Assembly: GCF_012927125.1 (NCBI RefSeq) | Contig: NZ_JABBFZ010000010.1 | Location: forward strand, 62,001 to 126,000 | Source of the DNA: Paraburkholderia antibiotica | Lineage (GTDB): Bacteria; Pseudomonadota; Gammaproteobacteria; Burkholderiales; Burkholderiaceae | Direction: 5' to 3' | DNA length: 64,000 nt | In this document: positions 15,454 through 24,208 of the stretch, piece by piece | Position numbering within the stretch: the first letter of the stretch is position 1 | Layout: every line of letters starts with the position of its first letter | Notes under the pieces: model-generated | Seen by the model: only the letters and a program-made list of their open reading frames with translations | Told to the model about the DNA's origin: nothing | The model's database searches: none | Made by a program: the position numbers and the translations under genes

Positions 15454-16824
15454 ATGCCACAATCGATTCAATCCAGTTCCGCGGGCGCGCCCGCTCAGGA
15501 CGGCAAGACGGTGAGCACCGCGCGCCGTTCGAAAGCCCGTTACAAGATCCTCGCGCTGCTCGCGGTCGGCACGATGATCAACTACCTCGACCGCACCGTG
15601 CTCGGGATCGCCGCGCCGCAGTTGACCAGGGAGCTCGGCATCAACGCCGCGCTGATGGGTCTGCTGTTCTCGGTGTTCTCGTGGAGCTACGTGGCCGCGC
15701 AGATTCCGGGCGGCCTGTTTCTCGACCGCTTCGGCAGCAAGCTCACGTACTTCCTGTCGATGACGTTCTGGTCGCTGTGCACGCTCGCGCAAGGTCTCGT
15801 GCACGGCGTGGGCGGGCTGTTCGCGTTCCGGCTCGGGCTGGGCGTGTCGGAAGCACCGTGCTTTCCGACCAATAGCCGGGTGGTCGCCACCTGGTTCCCG
15901 CAAAGCGAACGCGCGATGGCGACCGGCACCTACACGGTCGGCGAATACATCGGCCTCGCGTTTTTCAGCCCGTTCCTGTTCATGCTGATGGGCGCGTTTG
16001 GCTGGCGCTCGCTGTTCCTCGTGGTCGGCGGCGTGGGTATCGTGTTCGGCGTGATCTGGTGGCTGCTGTATCGCGAGCCGCACGATCATCCGTCGGCGAA
16101 TCAGGAAGAGCTCGATTACATCGAGGCGGGCGGCGGTCTCACGCAGCGCAACAAGGACGCCGCGGGCGCGGCAGGTTCGGCTGCGCCGAAGAAGAGCGGC
16201 TTCGAATGGCGCACGATCGGCAAGCTGCTCAAGCATCGTCAGCTGACCGGCATCTGCCTCGGCCAGTTCGCCGGTAATTCGACGCTGGTGTTCTTCCTCA
16301 CGTGGTTCCCGACCTATCTCGCCACCGAGCGTCATATGGCGTGGCTGAAGATCGGCTTCTTCGCGATCATGCCGTTTATCGCGGCGTCGGTCGGCGTGAT
16401 GTTCGGCGGCGTGTTCTCCGACTGGCTGCTGCGTCGCGGCAAGTCGCCGAACGTTGCGCGCAAGCTGCCGATCATCGCCGGCCTGCTGCTCGCGTCGACG
16501 ATCATTCTCGCCAACTATGTCGAGAGCAATGTGGTCGTGATCGCGATTCTGTCGGTGGCGTTCTTCGCGCAGGGGATGGCCGCGCTCGGCTGGACGCTGG
16601 TGTCCGATATCGCGCCGGAAGGGCTGCTCGGCGTGACCGGCGGCATCTTCAACTTCGCGGCGAATCTGGCGGGCATCATCACGCCGCTGGTGGTCGGCCT
16701 GATCGTGGCGGCGACCGGTTCGTTCGTCGGCGCGCTGGTGTTCATCGGCGTGATCGCGTTGATCGGCGCGCTGTCGTATATCTTCGTCGTCGGCGATATC
16801 AAGCGGATCGTGCTGGTCGATTAA
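15454..16824 (+). CDS. MFS transporter, anion:cation symporter family (probable quinate/shikimate uptake)
   Basis: A 456-residue, 12-TM secondary transporter. MINYLDRTVLGIAAP in TM1 and the loop LFLDRFGSKLTY identify the ACS branch (hexuronate, glucarate, phthalate transporters). It begins 51 bases after the aroE-like gene and is followed by a strong terminator, so it is the last gene of the aroQ-aroE-transporter operon. Substrate is inferred from the operon: quinate, shikimate or 3-dehydroshikimate. The start at 15454 has GAGGGGAC 9-16 bases upstream. Confidence 0.88.
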   Translation: MPQSIQSSSAGAPAQDGKTVSTARRSKARYKILALLAVGTMINYLDRTVLGIAAPQLTRELGINAALMGLLFSVFSWSYVAAQIPGGLFLDRFGSKLTYFLSMTFWSLCTLAQGLVHGVGGLFAFRLGLGVSEAPCFPTNSRVVATWFPQSERAMATGTYTVGEYIGLAFFSPFLFMLMGAFGWRSLFLVVGGVGIVFGVIWWLLYREPHDHPSANQEELDYIEAGGGLTQRNKDAAGAAGSAAPKKSGFEWRTIGKLLKHRQLTGICLGQFAGNSTLVFFLTWFPTYLATERHMAWLKIGFFAIMPFIAASVGVMFGGVFSDWLLRRGKSPNVARKLPIIAGLLLASTIILANYVESNVVVIAILSVAFFAQGMAALGWTLVSDIAPEGLLGVTGGIFNFAANLAGIITPLVVGLIVAATGSFVGALVFIGVIALIGALSYIFVVGDIKRIVLVD

Positions 16825-16846
16825 GCACGGGAAGCGGTTCGGTCGA

Positions 16847-16881
16847 AACGGGACGTGGCGAAGGCCACGTCCCGTTCTTTC
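16847..16881 (+). terminator. Intrinsic terminator of the quinate operon
   Basis: A 13-bp stem (16847-16859 with 16864-16876, core GGGACGTGGC) closed by a GAAG tetraloop and followed by CTTTC. It lies 23 bases after the transporter stop. Confidence 0.8.
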
Positions 16882-17820
16882 ATGGTGCAGCCAGTTCGCC
16901 CGCGTGTTCAGATACTGAACGCGCAATTAACCGTGATGACCTGAAACGCGCCAGGAATAATCGCCGCGAAGCGCACCGGCATCATGATCCTCGCATCGCC
17001 GAAGTAAAAACCTTGCAAGCTGCCTTCGACCGGACGAGTCTTCAAAAAGTACAGCGCCGACGGTCCATACGGGCCATTGGTGACGACGAGATAAGGCGAA
17101 GACCAGACCTCAGAACCTTCCAGGGCAACAGCAGCGTCGTTTTGAAAAGGTGCCAGCCGGTCTTCATGACAGCAAAACATCAACGCAGATATGAAAGACG
17201 ACCTGATACGGCTTCCGCAGATTGGCCAATACCTTGCCGAGTGGCAACTGGCGCAGATCCACGACGAGCCGGACGACCGACAGAATGGACATGGCCAGCG
17301 TGATTGGCCGTTGCACCCTTGACCGGGAACCCGTACGACTTGCTGAGATCTTTGAATTCATTTCGTCTTCGTTCGTCTATCGCGTCCGGATATCCACGCA
17401 CTGCGCGGCGCTTGCGCGGGCATTCACGCCAACCTTGGGTCATCGGGAAGGCCAAAAGACGGGACATGGTCTGCCTCACGTTGCATGTCGCGATCCCGGG
17501 CTTTATGGTCACGCGGCCGACCGTTCCCGCGCCTATCGTCCATAACGATCCAGAACGCCTCCTTATTTATATGACGTCTTATAACAAAAAACATTTTAAG
17601 TAATAATTTCCGATATATAAGGTGGAAATTACTTTCATAAACTCAGTAGTATTGCGACGATATTCAATATTTGAGACCGAATTGGGAGTGAGAAGATCGA
17701 TCTGGTAATAAAAAGTTATTTCTTCGTCAGTCAAGGGTAAACCATCTTGTATGACATCCCACCAATGAAGAGAATGCCTACAACATAATTTGGGGCATAA
17801 CCTGAACGATTGGAGGGGAC
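16882..17820 (-). other. AT-rich degenerate region, probable gene remnants
   Basis: 939 bases without an intact gene, with lower GC than the flanks. On the minus strand several open stretches look coding but lie in different frames: about 17760-17579 (WWDVIQDGLPLTDEEITF, ending GNYYLKCFLL), about 17400-17164 (NEFKDLSKSYGFPVKG in one frame continuing as LAMSILSVVRLVVDLRQLP in another), and 17183-16908 (YLVVTNGPYGPSALYFLK to the stop at 16908). Together they look like one or two small proteins broken by frameshifts. I cannot name a family. A minus-strand read of 91 residues (16908-17183) could still be expressed. Confidence 0.4.
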
Positions 17821-19455
17821 ATGAAGACGGGATTGTTGGCGATTGCAGTGGCGTGTATGACGCTGGCAGGCTGCGGTGGTGGGGGGAGGTCGAACAGTAA
17901 TACCGACGCGGCGGACGTGCCGGCATCGGCCACGCCCGCGACGCCGGATACGCCGGCGTCGTCGCCGGGCGCCAGCACGACATTCAACGTCGCGGACTTC
18001 GGCGCCAAAGGCGACGGCACGACCGACGACACCGCTGCAATCCAGAAAGCGCTCAATGCCGCGGGCGCCGCGAAGGGGACTGTCGTGTTTCCGCAAGGCA
18101 CGTTCATGACCGGCGCGTTGTTCGTCGGCTCGAATACGACCGTGCAGATCGACGAAGGCGTGACGCTGAAGGCGATCCAGGCGCAGACGTGGTGGAACGT
18201 CGAAACCACCATCGCGTCGGGCGCGATGAACGGCTTCTACCCCGATGGCCTCGCGCTCTATCCGCAGGTGCCGACCCGCGTGCAGGGCATCGAAATGAAC
18301 TGGGCGTCGGCGATCGTCAATGTTCGCAATGCCGACAACGTGACGATCACCGGCAAGGGCGTAATCGACGGCAACGGGCAATCGTGGTGGTCGCACTATT
18401 ACGCCGACGGCACCTCGTTTCACTCGACGCTAGGCGTGGGTTGGGCGCTCAACTGGGACGAGCAGCGGCCGCGCGGCATCGAAACGTACAAGTCGACGAA
18501 CGTCACGATCAAGGACGTGACCGTGCAGAACTCGCCGTTCTGGACCATCCACCTGTGCTATTCGGACCAGCTGCATCTGGACGGCGTCAAGGTCTACAAC
18601 CTCCCGACCGCGGCGACCGGCATCATGCCGAGTACCGACGGTATCGATATGGACTCGTCGACCAACATCCTGGTGGAGAACGCGGACATCGTCGCCAACG
18701 ACGACGGCTTCGTCATCAAGTCGGGACGCGACGGCGACGGGCTGCGCGTGAACAAGCCGACCGCGAACGTGGTGATCCGCAATTCCACGGTGCGCGCTGG
18801 CGCGACCGCCTTCACGATCGGCAGCGAAACGTCGGGCGGGGCGAACAACATCGAGGTGTCGAACATCCAGGTTTCGCCGCTGACCGGGCAGATCAACAGC
18901 AATGTCGGCTACAAGGCGGGCGGCCCGGCGGTCTACAGCGTGTTCGTGTTCAAGTCCGCGCCGACGCGCGGCGGCACGATGGAAAACGTCTATATCCACG
19001 ACATCAACGTCGACGACGCGTACTACTTCATGCAGGGCAACGAGAACTGGCCGGCCGGCGGCACGGTGCCTGCGACGTTCGGCACGACCTACCTCGAACC
19101 GTCGTACTGGCCGTCGATTCTGGCAATGCCCGCGACCGCCTCGGACGGCTATCCGATCTTCCGCAACTTCCGGTTCGAGAACATCACGATGAAGCACGTC
19201 GAGAGCGCGGTGTTCGGCGTGGCGGGTTATACGATCGCGGGCGAAGCGGAGAAGGGACGGTTCACCAACTTCTCGTTCAACAACGTGAACATCTCGGCCG
19301 TCAAATCGTCGGGCACCTCGGTGGGCGCAGGGTCGATCGCCAATGCGGGGAACTGGACGTTCACCAACAGCACGATCAAGGACGTCTCCGGGGCGAATCT
19401 GGTGCCGACGCTGGCGGCCACGTCGAGCGGCGTCACCGGTTTGCCGGGGCAGTAA
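17821..19455 (+). CDS. GH28 polygalacturonase-like lipoprotein
   Basis: Secreted pectin-active glycoside hydrolase, 544 residues. The N-terminus MKTGLLAIAVACMTLAGC is a lipoprotein signal with lipobox LAGC, followed by a Ser/Pro/Thr linker (about 20-55). FNVADFGAKGDGTTDDTAAI starts the right-handed beta-helix typical of GH28 and pectate-lyase-3 folds. Active-site candidates are D273 (STDGID) and D294/D295 (ANDDGF). The usual GHG motif reads TIGSE (332-336), seen in exo-type or rhamnogalacturonan-directed members. GGAGGGG precedes the ATG. It sits alone between a decayed region and a TetR gene. It suggests growth on plant cell wall material; the exact linkage cut is unknown. Confidence 0.85.
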   Translation: MKTGLLAIAVACMTLAGCGGGGRSNSNTDAADVPASATPATPDTPASSPGASTTFNVADFGAKGDGTTDDTAAIQKALNAAGAAKGTVVFPQGTFMTGALFVGSNTTVQIDEGVTLKAIQAQTWWNVETTIASGAMNGFYPDGLALYPQVPTRVQGIEMNWASAIVNVRNADNVTITGKGVIDGNGQSWWSHYYADGTSFHSTLGVGWALNWDEQRPRGIETYKSTNVTIKDVTVQNSPFWTIHLCYSDQLHLDGVKVYNLPTAATGIMPSTDGIDMDSSTNILVENADIVANDDGFVIKSGRDGDGLRVNKPTANVVIRNSTVRAGATAFTIGSETSGGANNIEVSNIQVSPLTGQINSNVGYKAGGPAVYSVFVFKSAPTRGGTMENVYIHDINVDDAYYFMQGNENWPAGGTVPATFGTTYLEPSYWPSILAMPATASDGYPIFRNFRFENITMKHVESAVFGVAGYTIAGEAEKGRFTNFSFNNVNISAVKSSGTSVGAGSIANAGNWTFTNSTIKDVSGANLVPTLAATSSGVTGLPGQ

Positions 19456-19480
19456 GCGCGGTAGAGGCGACGTCGAGAGC

Positions 19481-19500
19481 GAAGCGGCCGTAGCCGCTTC
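19481..19500. terminator. Short hairpin between convergent genes
   Basis: GAAGCGGC (19481-19488), CGTA loop, GCCGCTTC (19493-19500), sitting between the convergent GH28 and TetR genes. There is no clear T-tract on either strand, so a terminator role is tentative. Confidence 0.4.
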
Positions 19501-19503
19501 CCT

Positions 19504-20214
19504 TCAATCTTCCTTCTTCACGAACCGCAGGATCGCATCGACGATCATCGCGCGATGCCGCGCCCGCAGCCGCGGATGCGACGGGTCGCGCCCGAACGCG
19601 GTGCCGAAGGTATGGCGGTTGCCGACGCGATGAAAGCACAGCGAACTGATCATCAGATGCAGATCGATCGGATCGATGTCGCTACGGAACTGCCCGGCCG
19701 CGATGCCGCGCGCGAGCAGATCTTCGATCGTGTGGATGACGGTGACGTTGCGCCCCTTGAACGTCTTCACCTGTTCGACGTACTTCGCGCCATGGATGTT
19801 TTCGATCGTCACGAGGCGCACGAAGTCGCGCTGGCGGTCGTGGTAGTCGAACGTGAATTCGACCAGCGCGCGCATGCCCTCGATCGGGTCGAGTTCGCTG
19901 ATGTGCAGATCCTGTTCGAGCGCACGGATGTCTCCATATACCTTTTCCAGCACCGCCTGGTACAACCCTTCCTTGCTGCCGAAGTAGTAGTACAGCATGC
20001 GCTTGGTGGTGTTCGTGCGTTCCGCGATCGCATCGACGCGCGCGCCGGCCAGTCCCATCGCGGAGAACTCCTGCGTCGCGACGTCGAGGATGTTGCGCTT
20101 CGTCTGCTCGGGATCGTACTTGCGCCGGGTGTCGATACGACGTGCGTCGACAGGCGGTGAGCCGGACACGATGCCGTTGGTATCAGGCTCGGCGGCCTTG
20201 CTTCCCTTTTTCAT
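19504..20214 (-). CDS. TetR-family transcriptional regulator
   Basis: A 236-residue repressor-type regulator. The TetR HTH spans about 32-80 (TKRNILDVATQEFSAMG, VDAIAERTNTTKRMLYYYFGSKEGLY). The ligand domain continues with FVRLVTIENIHGAKYVEQ, a motif shared by TetR proteins of aromatic and quinate catabolism in Burkholderiales as far as I recall. The first 30 residues are a non-conserved polar tail. The gene is convergent with GH28. Its target is not shown by the sequence; the ACTAACTAG-containing region before quiC/aroQ is one candidate. Confidence 0.88.
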   Translation of the reverse strand: MKKGSKAAEPDTNGIVSGSPPVDARRIDTRRKYDPEQTKRNILDVATQEFSAMGLAGARVDAIAERTNTTKRMLYYYFGSKEGLYQAVLEKVYGDIRALEQDLHISELDPIEGMRALVEFTFDYHDRQRDFVRLVTIENIHGAKYVEQVKTFKGRNVTVIHTIEDLLARGIAAGQFRSDIDPIDLHLMISSLCFHRVGNRHTFGTAFGRDPSHPRLRARHRAMIVDAILRFVKKED

Positions 20215-20389
20215 TGTGGATTCGAGCGGCGGTGACGGCGCATTCTAGCATGGCGAAACCCGCCTCCGGCGCGGCTTCTGGGCATGAACGGGCGGTCGGT
20301 GGGAGATTCTCGCGGCGGCCTCCGACGATGCCGCGCGCGACTTTTACGCGTGTCTTACGTGCGTCAGGCGCCAGGCCGGGTGGGCCGGG

Positions 20390-21661
20390 TCAATGGCGGC
20401 GCGCGGCGAACGCATCGCGCGTCTGCATCGCGGTGTAGGTCAGTTGCGCGGCGGCGAGGCCCAGCGCGCCGAAGGTGCGCGTGAGGCCGAAGCTCGCGAA
20501 CGCGTCGGGCACCGGCCGCTCGCCGGAGATGGCCGCGGCGAGCAACTCGCCCGACACCGCTGTTGGCGCCATGCCGTGACCGCCGAAGCCGACTGCGTAC
20601 CAGACGCCGTCGGTGCTGCGGCCGATCTGCGGCATCTTGTGACGCGCGTAGCTCATCAGGCCGCCCCATGCGTGTTCGATGCGCACGTCGCGCAGTTGCG
20701 GATAAACCTTCAGCAGATCCTGGCGCAGCAGTCGCGCGATCGCCTCGGGTTCGCGGTCGCGCACCGAGATGCGGCCGCCCCACAGGATGCGCGTGTCGGG
20801 CAGCGGCCGGTAGTAGTCGAATGCGAAGCGGGTGTCGTAGATCGCGGCGCGGGTGGCGATCGCGTCGTGCAGTTTCTCGCCGAGTGGTTCGGTCGCCATC
20901 ACGTAGGTGGCGATCGGCAGCACCGCGCGTTCGACGCGCGCATACACGTTGCGCGCGTAGCCACCGCCCGCGAGCACGACGTGACGCGCGTCGAGCGCAC
21001 CGTGCGGCGTTTGCACGACGAAGCCCGCGCCGTTGCGCTGCAGGCTCACGACCGGCGAGCCCTCGTGGATCGTCACGCCCGCGCGCGCGGCGGCCGCGGC
21101 GACGCCGAGTACGTATTTGAGCGGATGAAAGTGGAACGCGTTGCGCTCGAGCAGGCCGCCGTGATAGCGGCTCGTTTTCAGTTGCGACGCAAGCTCGGCG
21201 GCGGCGATCGGTTCCCAGTCGACGCCGAACGAGTCTCGCATCAGACGACGCTGGGCGTCGAGCCGCGCGGGTTCGTCGAACCAGTTGGCGAGGATCACGC
21301 CGGCGTCGGTGGCGTCGCAATCGATCCGGTAGCGCGCGATGCGCTGACGCATCAGATCGACGGCGTCGGTGGTCAGCGTATAGAGTTCGCGCGCGCGAAC
21401 CGGGCCGAGCGTTTTCAGCAGATCCGCGCAATCGAGGCTGTAGCCGCCGAACACGAAGCCGCCGTTGCGTCCCGACGCGCCGAAGCCGACCTGCTGCGCT
21501 TCGAGCACGACGACATCTTCGATGCCGCGCTCGGCGAGTCCCAACGCGGTGGACAATCCCGCGAGCCCGCCGCCGACGATGCAGACGTGCGCCTCGCGTC
21601 GGCCGTTAAGCGGAGCATAGGTGGAGGGGCGGGTGACGGTGGCTTCGTAGAAACTTTGCAT
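20390..21661 (-). CDS. FAD-dependent amine oxidase (gamma-glutamylputrescine oxidase-like)
   Basis: DAO-superfamily flavoenzyme of 423 residues. VCIVGGGLAGLSTALGLAERG binds FAD; LEAQQVGFGASGRNGGFVFGG is the PuuB/OrdL-type active-site loop, and WGGLMSYARHKMPQIG and GFGGHGMAPTAVSGELLA complete the FAD pocket. The nearest well-known function is gamma-glutamylputrescine oxidase, but no other puu gene is nearby, so the amine substrate is open. It is a single gene on the minus strand with no close partner. Confidence 0.83.
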   Translation of the reverse strand: MQSFYEATVTRPSTYAPLNGRREAHVCIVGGGLAGLSTALGLAERGIEDVVVLEAQQVGFGASGRNGGFVFGGYSLDCADLLKTLGPVRARELYTLTTDAVDLMRQRIARYRIDCDATDAGVILANWFDEPARLDAQRRLMRDSFGVDWEPIAAAELASQLKTSRYHGGLLERNAFHFHPLKYVLGVAAAAARAGVTIHEGSPVVSLQRNGAGFVVQTPHGALDARHVVLAGGGYARNVYARVERAVLPIATYVMATEPLGEKLHDAIATRAAIYDTRFAFDYYRPLPDTRILWGGRISVRDREPEAIARLLRQDLLKVYPQLRDVRIEHAWGGLMSYARHKMPQIGRSTDGVWYAVGFGGHGMAPTAVSGELLAAAISGERPVPDAFASFGLTRTFGALGLAAAQLTYTAMQTRDAFAARRH

Positions 21662-21822
21662 AAGGGCTCGGGCCTATGAAGAGCCCTTAGCGTAGCGGCA
21701 ATCGCGTGTCGCCGTCCAGCCTTGCGCGCCGTTGCAAGCCCTTGCGCGGATGCGCGCGGTTTCGCATGGTTTCGCACGAAGCATCGATGCGCGGCGGCGG
21801 TTGCGTCACGGCATGTGGACGG

Positions 21823-21870
21823 CCAACCCCGCGACCAACCCCGCGACCAACCCCGCGACCAACCGCGCCA
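21823..21870 (+). repeat. 12-bp tandem repeat, 4 copies
   Basis: Three exact copies of CCAACCCCGCGA (21823-21858) and a fourth diverged copy (21859-21870), in the non-coding gap between the amine oxidase gene and the end of the keto-deoxy-sugar dehydratase gene. Confidence 0.9.
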
Positions 21871-21906
21871 CGCGGGCGCGGCTGTCTTTACTATGCATCG
21901 AGCGCT

Positions 21907-22851
21907 TCAGTGTCCCCAGCGCAGCACCAGCGGATCGAGCCGGCGCGCGATCTTCAGCAGCCCCTCGCGCGTCGCCGGATGCATCTGCGGCAACGGATGA
22001 CGCACCGTGTCCGAGCGGATCACGCCGCCTTCCTTCATCAGCGCCTTGCACGATGCAAGGCCGCCCTGGCGGTTCTCGTAGTTGATCAGCGGCAGCCACT
22101 GCTGATAGTGCGCGGCGGCGGCCTCGGTGTCGCCGGCCGCGTACGCATCGACGATCAGGCGGATGCCGTCCGCGTAACCGCCACCTGTCATCGAGCCGGT
22201 CGCGCCCGCGTCGAGGTCGGCCATCAGCGTGATCGCTTCCTCGCCGTCCCACGGACCGACGATCGCGTCGCCGCCGAGTTCGATCAGCTCGCGCAGCTTG
22301 TTCGCGGCCTGCGGCGTTTCGATCTTGAAGTACGACACGTGTTCGATTTCGCGCGCCATGCGGGCGAGAAACGGCGCGGACAACGGCGTGCCGCTGACCG
22401 GCGCATCCTGGATCATGATCGGAATCCCGATCGCATCGGACACCGTACGATAGAACTCGTGAATGCCGCGCTCGCCGATGCGGATCGTCGCGCCGTGATA
22501 CGGCGGCATCACCATCACCATCGCGGCGCCCGCGGCCTCGGCGGCGCGGCTGCGCTCGGCGCACTGGTACGAGCTGAAATGCGTGGTCGTGACGATCACC
22601 GGTACGCGGCCGGCGACGTGTTCGAGCGCGAGATGCATCAGCGTGTTGCGTTCGTCGTCCGACAGCGCGAACTGCTCGGAGAAGTTGGCGAGAATGCACA
22701 GGCCGTTCGAGCCGGCGTCGATCATGAAATCGAGGCAGCGCTTCTGGCCTTCGAGGTCGAGGCGGCCGGCGTCGTCGAAGATCGTCGGCACGACGGGGAA
22801 GACGCCGCGCAGCGCGGCTTGGTTTGTGGCCTGAGTGTTGGTTTGAGTCAT
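21907..22851 (-). CDS. DapA-family dehydratase, probable L-2-keto-3-deoxyarabonate dehydratase
   Basis: A 314-residue class I (Schiff-base) enzyme of the dihydrodipicolinate synthase family. The catalytic lysine is in SYFKIETP and the barrel motifs VVPTIFDD and DAPVSGTPLSAPF are clear. The stretch LDFMIDAGSNGLCILANFSEQ closely resembles L-2-keto-3-deoxyarabonate dehydratases of Azospirillum/Paraburkholderia (from memory), which make alpha-ketoglutarate semialdehyde. It is divergent from a LysR gene (166 bases between starts), the usual arrangement for a regulated sugar-acid pathway gene. The first 13 residues are a Gln/Thr/Asn-rich tail. Alternatives are other keto-deoxy acid aldolases or dehydratases. 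With the GH28 gene it hints at plant-polysaccharide use. Confidence 0.78.
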   Translation of the reverse strand: MTQTNTQATNQAALRGVFPVVPTIFDDAGRLDLEGQKRCLDFMIDAGSNGLCILANFSEQFALSDDERNTLMHLALEHVAGRVPVIVTTTHFSSYQCAERSRAAEAAGAAMVMVMPPYHGATIRIGERGIHEFYRTVSDAIGIPIMIQDAPVSGTPLSAPFLARMAREIEHVSYFKIETPQAANKLRELIELGGDAIVGPWDGEEAITLMADLDAGATGSMTGGGYADGIRLIVDAYAAGDTEAAAAHYQQWLPLINYENRQGGLASCKALMKEGGVIRSDTVRHPLPQMHPATREGLLKIARRLDPLVLRWGH

Positions 22852-23017
22852 GGCGATGAGGTCGTGGGTAATGAGTGTCTCCAGCGCCGACTATACGGCG
22901 GCCAGCCGCGCGGGTATATTGAATTGTTTCCATCCTGTGATCGCTTTTGCGACTCACCTTGCCGCGCTCCGCTGGTTCTCCACGGATTCATCGCGGCCTC
23001 ACCAGGTTCACGCCCGC

Positions 23018-23950
23018 ATGAAAGACACGCTGACCATCCTGCTCTCGAAGCTGCGCATGAAGCAACTGCATCTGCTAATCGCGCTCGACGACCACAAGTC
23101 GCTGCACAAGGCCGCCGGCGTGATGTCGATGACGCAATCGGCGGCGAGCAAGGCCTTGCAGGAACTCGAATCGATGCTCGACGCGCCGCTCTTCGAGCGC
23201 TCGAAGAGCGGCATGATTCCGAACCAGCTCGGCCATTGCGTGATCCGCTATGCGCGGGTCGTGACGACGGATCTCACCGCGCTCTGTCAGGACGTCGCCG
23301 AAATACGGTCGGGGCGCGGCGGCCGGCTCGCGGTCGGCGCGATCATGGGGGCGATTCCGGACTGCGTGGTGCCCGCGTTGAATCAGCTGCATGCGGCGCA
23401 GCCGGATCTGTCGATCGAAGTGCTGGAGGACACCAGCGCGCGGATGCTTGCGCAGCTCGACGATGGCCGGCTCGATCTGGTGGTGGGTCGTGCGGCGGTC
23501 GCGGCCGATCCGTCGAAGTATCAGTACCGGCCGCTCGGCGACGAGCCGCTGTCGGTGGTGGTCGGCTATTCGCACCCGCCGTTGCCGCGTCGCGAGATGA
23601 CGCTGCGCGATCTGGCCGGGCATCGCTGGGTCACGTATCCGTCGCATATGCCGCTGCATGCGCTGCTCGAACGCGAGATGGATCTCGCCGGTCTCGACAT
23701 GCCCGACAATCCGATTTCGACGGCGTCGACATTCGTGACGGTCGCGCTGCTGCAAAGCAGCGTCGAGCTGGTGTCACTGTTGCCGAGCGCGATTGCCGGG
23801 CCGTTCGTGCGGCACAAGATGCTGCGCGTCGTGCCGGTGCGGCTCAAGTCGCCGTCGCAGACGTTCGGCATCGTCACGCGCAAGGGCGGGGTGCTGTCGC
23901 CGCCGGCCGAACGGTTCATCGCGCTGCTGCGCGCGCGGACGAAAGCGTAG
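23018..23950 (+). CDS. LysR-family regulator (GbpR-like), divergent from the dehydratase
   Basis: A 310-residue LTTR. The winged HTH is residues about 12-75 (KQLHLLIALDDHKSLHKAAGVMSMTQSAASKALQ in pieces) and the ligand domain starts at about 95 (GGRLAVGAIMGAIPD). HTH and ligand-domain sequence resemble GbpR-type regulators of sugar and sugar-acid genes. The ATG at 23018 is chosen because it places the HTH at the normal distance from the N-terminus; the frame is open further upstream but into the intergenic region. A weak TATAC-N17-GTATA inverted repeat (22892-22918) lies between the divergent starts. Confidence 0.88.
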   Translation: MKDTLTILLSKLRMKQLHLLIALDDHKSLHKAAGVMSMTQSAASKALQELESMLDAPLFERSKSGMIPNQLGHCVIRYARVVTTDLTALCQDVAEIRSGRGGRLAVGAIMGAIPDCVVPALNQLHAAQPDLSIEVLEDTSARMLAQLDDGRLDLVVGRAAVAADPSKYQYRPLGDEPLSVVVGYSHPPLPRREMTLRDLAGHRWVTYPSHMPLHALLEREMDLAGLDMPDNPISTASTFVTVALLQSSVELVSLLPSAIAGPFVRHKMLRVVPVRLKSPSQTFGIVTRKGGVLSPPAERFIALLRARTKA

Positions 23951-23998
23951 GCGAAAGAGGGGTGCCGCCAGGGGTTGCAGCCACGTCGGCAGAAACGA

Positions 23999-24022
23999 AA
24001 AACCGCCCGAAGCGGCGGTTTT
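23999..24022 (+). terminator. Intrinsic terminator after LysR gene
   Basis: AAAACCGCC (23999-24007) pairs with GGCGGTTTT (24014-24022) around a 6-base loop; the arm itself ends in four T residues, so it could act in both directions. It lies about 50 bases after the LysR stop. Confidence 0.8.
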
Positions 24023-24208
24023 GCGTGACGTGAAAGACGTTCAATATCTCATGCCAGTTCGCGTTTTGTCATCTTCCTCCGGTGGGTGTTGTAGCCGCGA
24101 CACTGTCGGGTAAGTACGCCCCCAGAGCCGTTTGTCGTTCCGAGCTACACTGGTCCAAATGCAGTAAGCCGGGCTCCGTACCCCGGCGATCGCTCGGGGA
24201 GAGCAGCC

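Noticed and set aside
21823..21870. CRISPR array
   Set aside because: Units are 12 bases in direct tandem with no spacers and there are no cas genes.
21907..22851. Hydroxyproline pathway deaminase (LhpC), also a DapA-family protein
   Set aside because: The sequence resembles keto-deoxyarabonate dehydratases more closely, it is 15 kb from the hydroxyproline operon and pairs with its own LysR gene.
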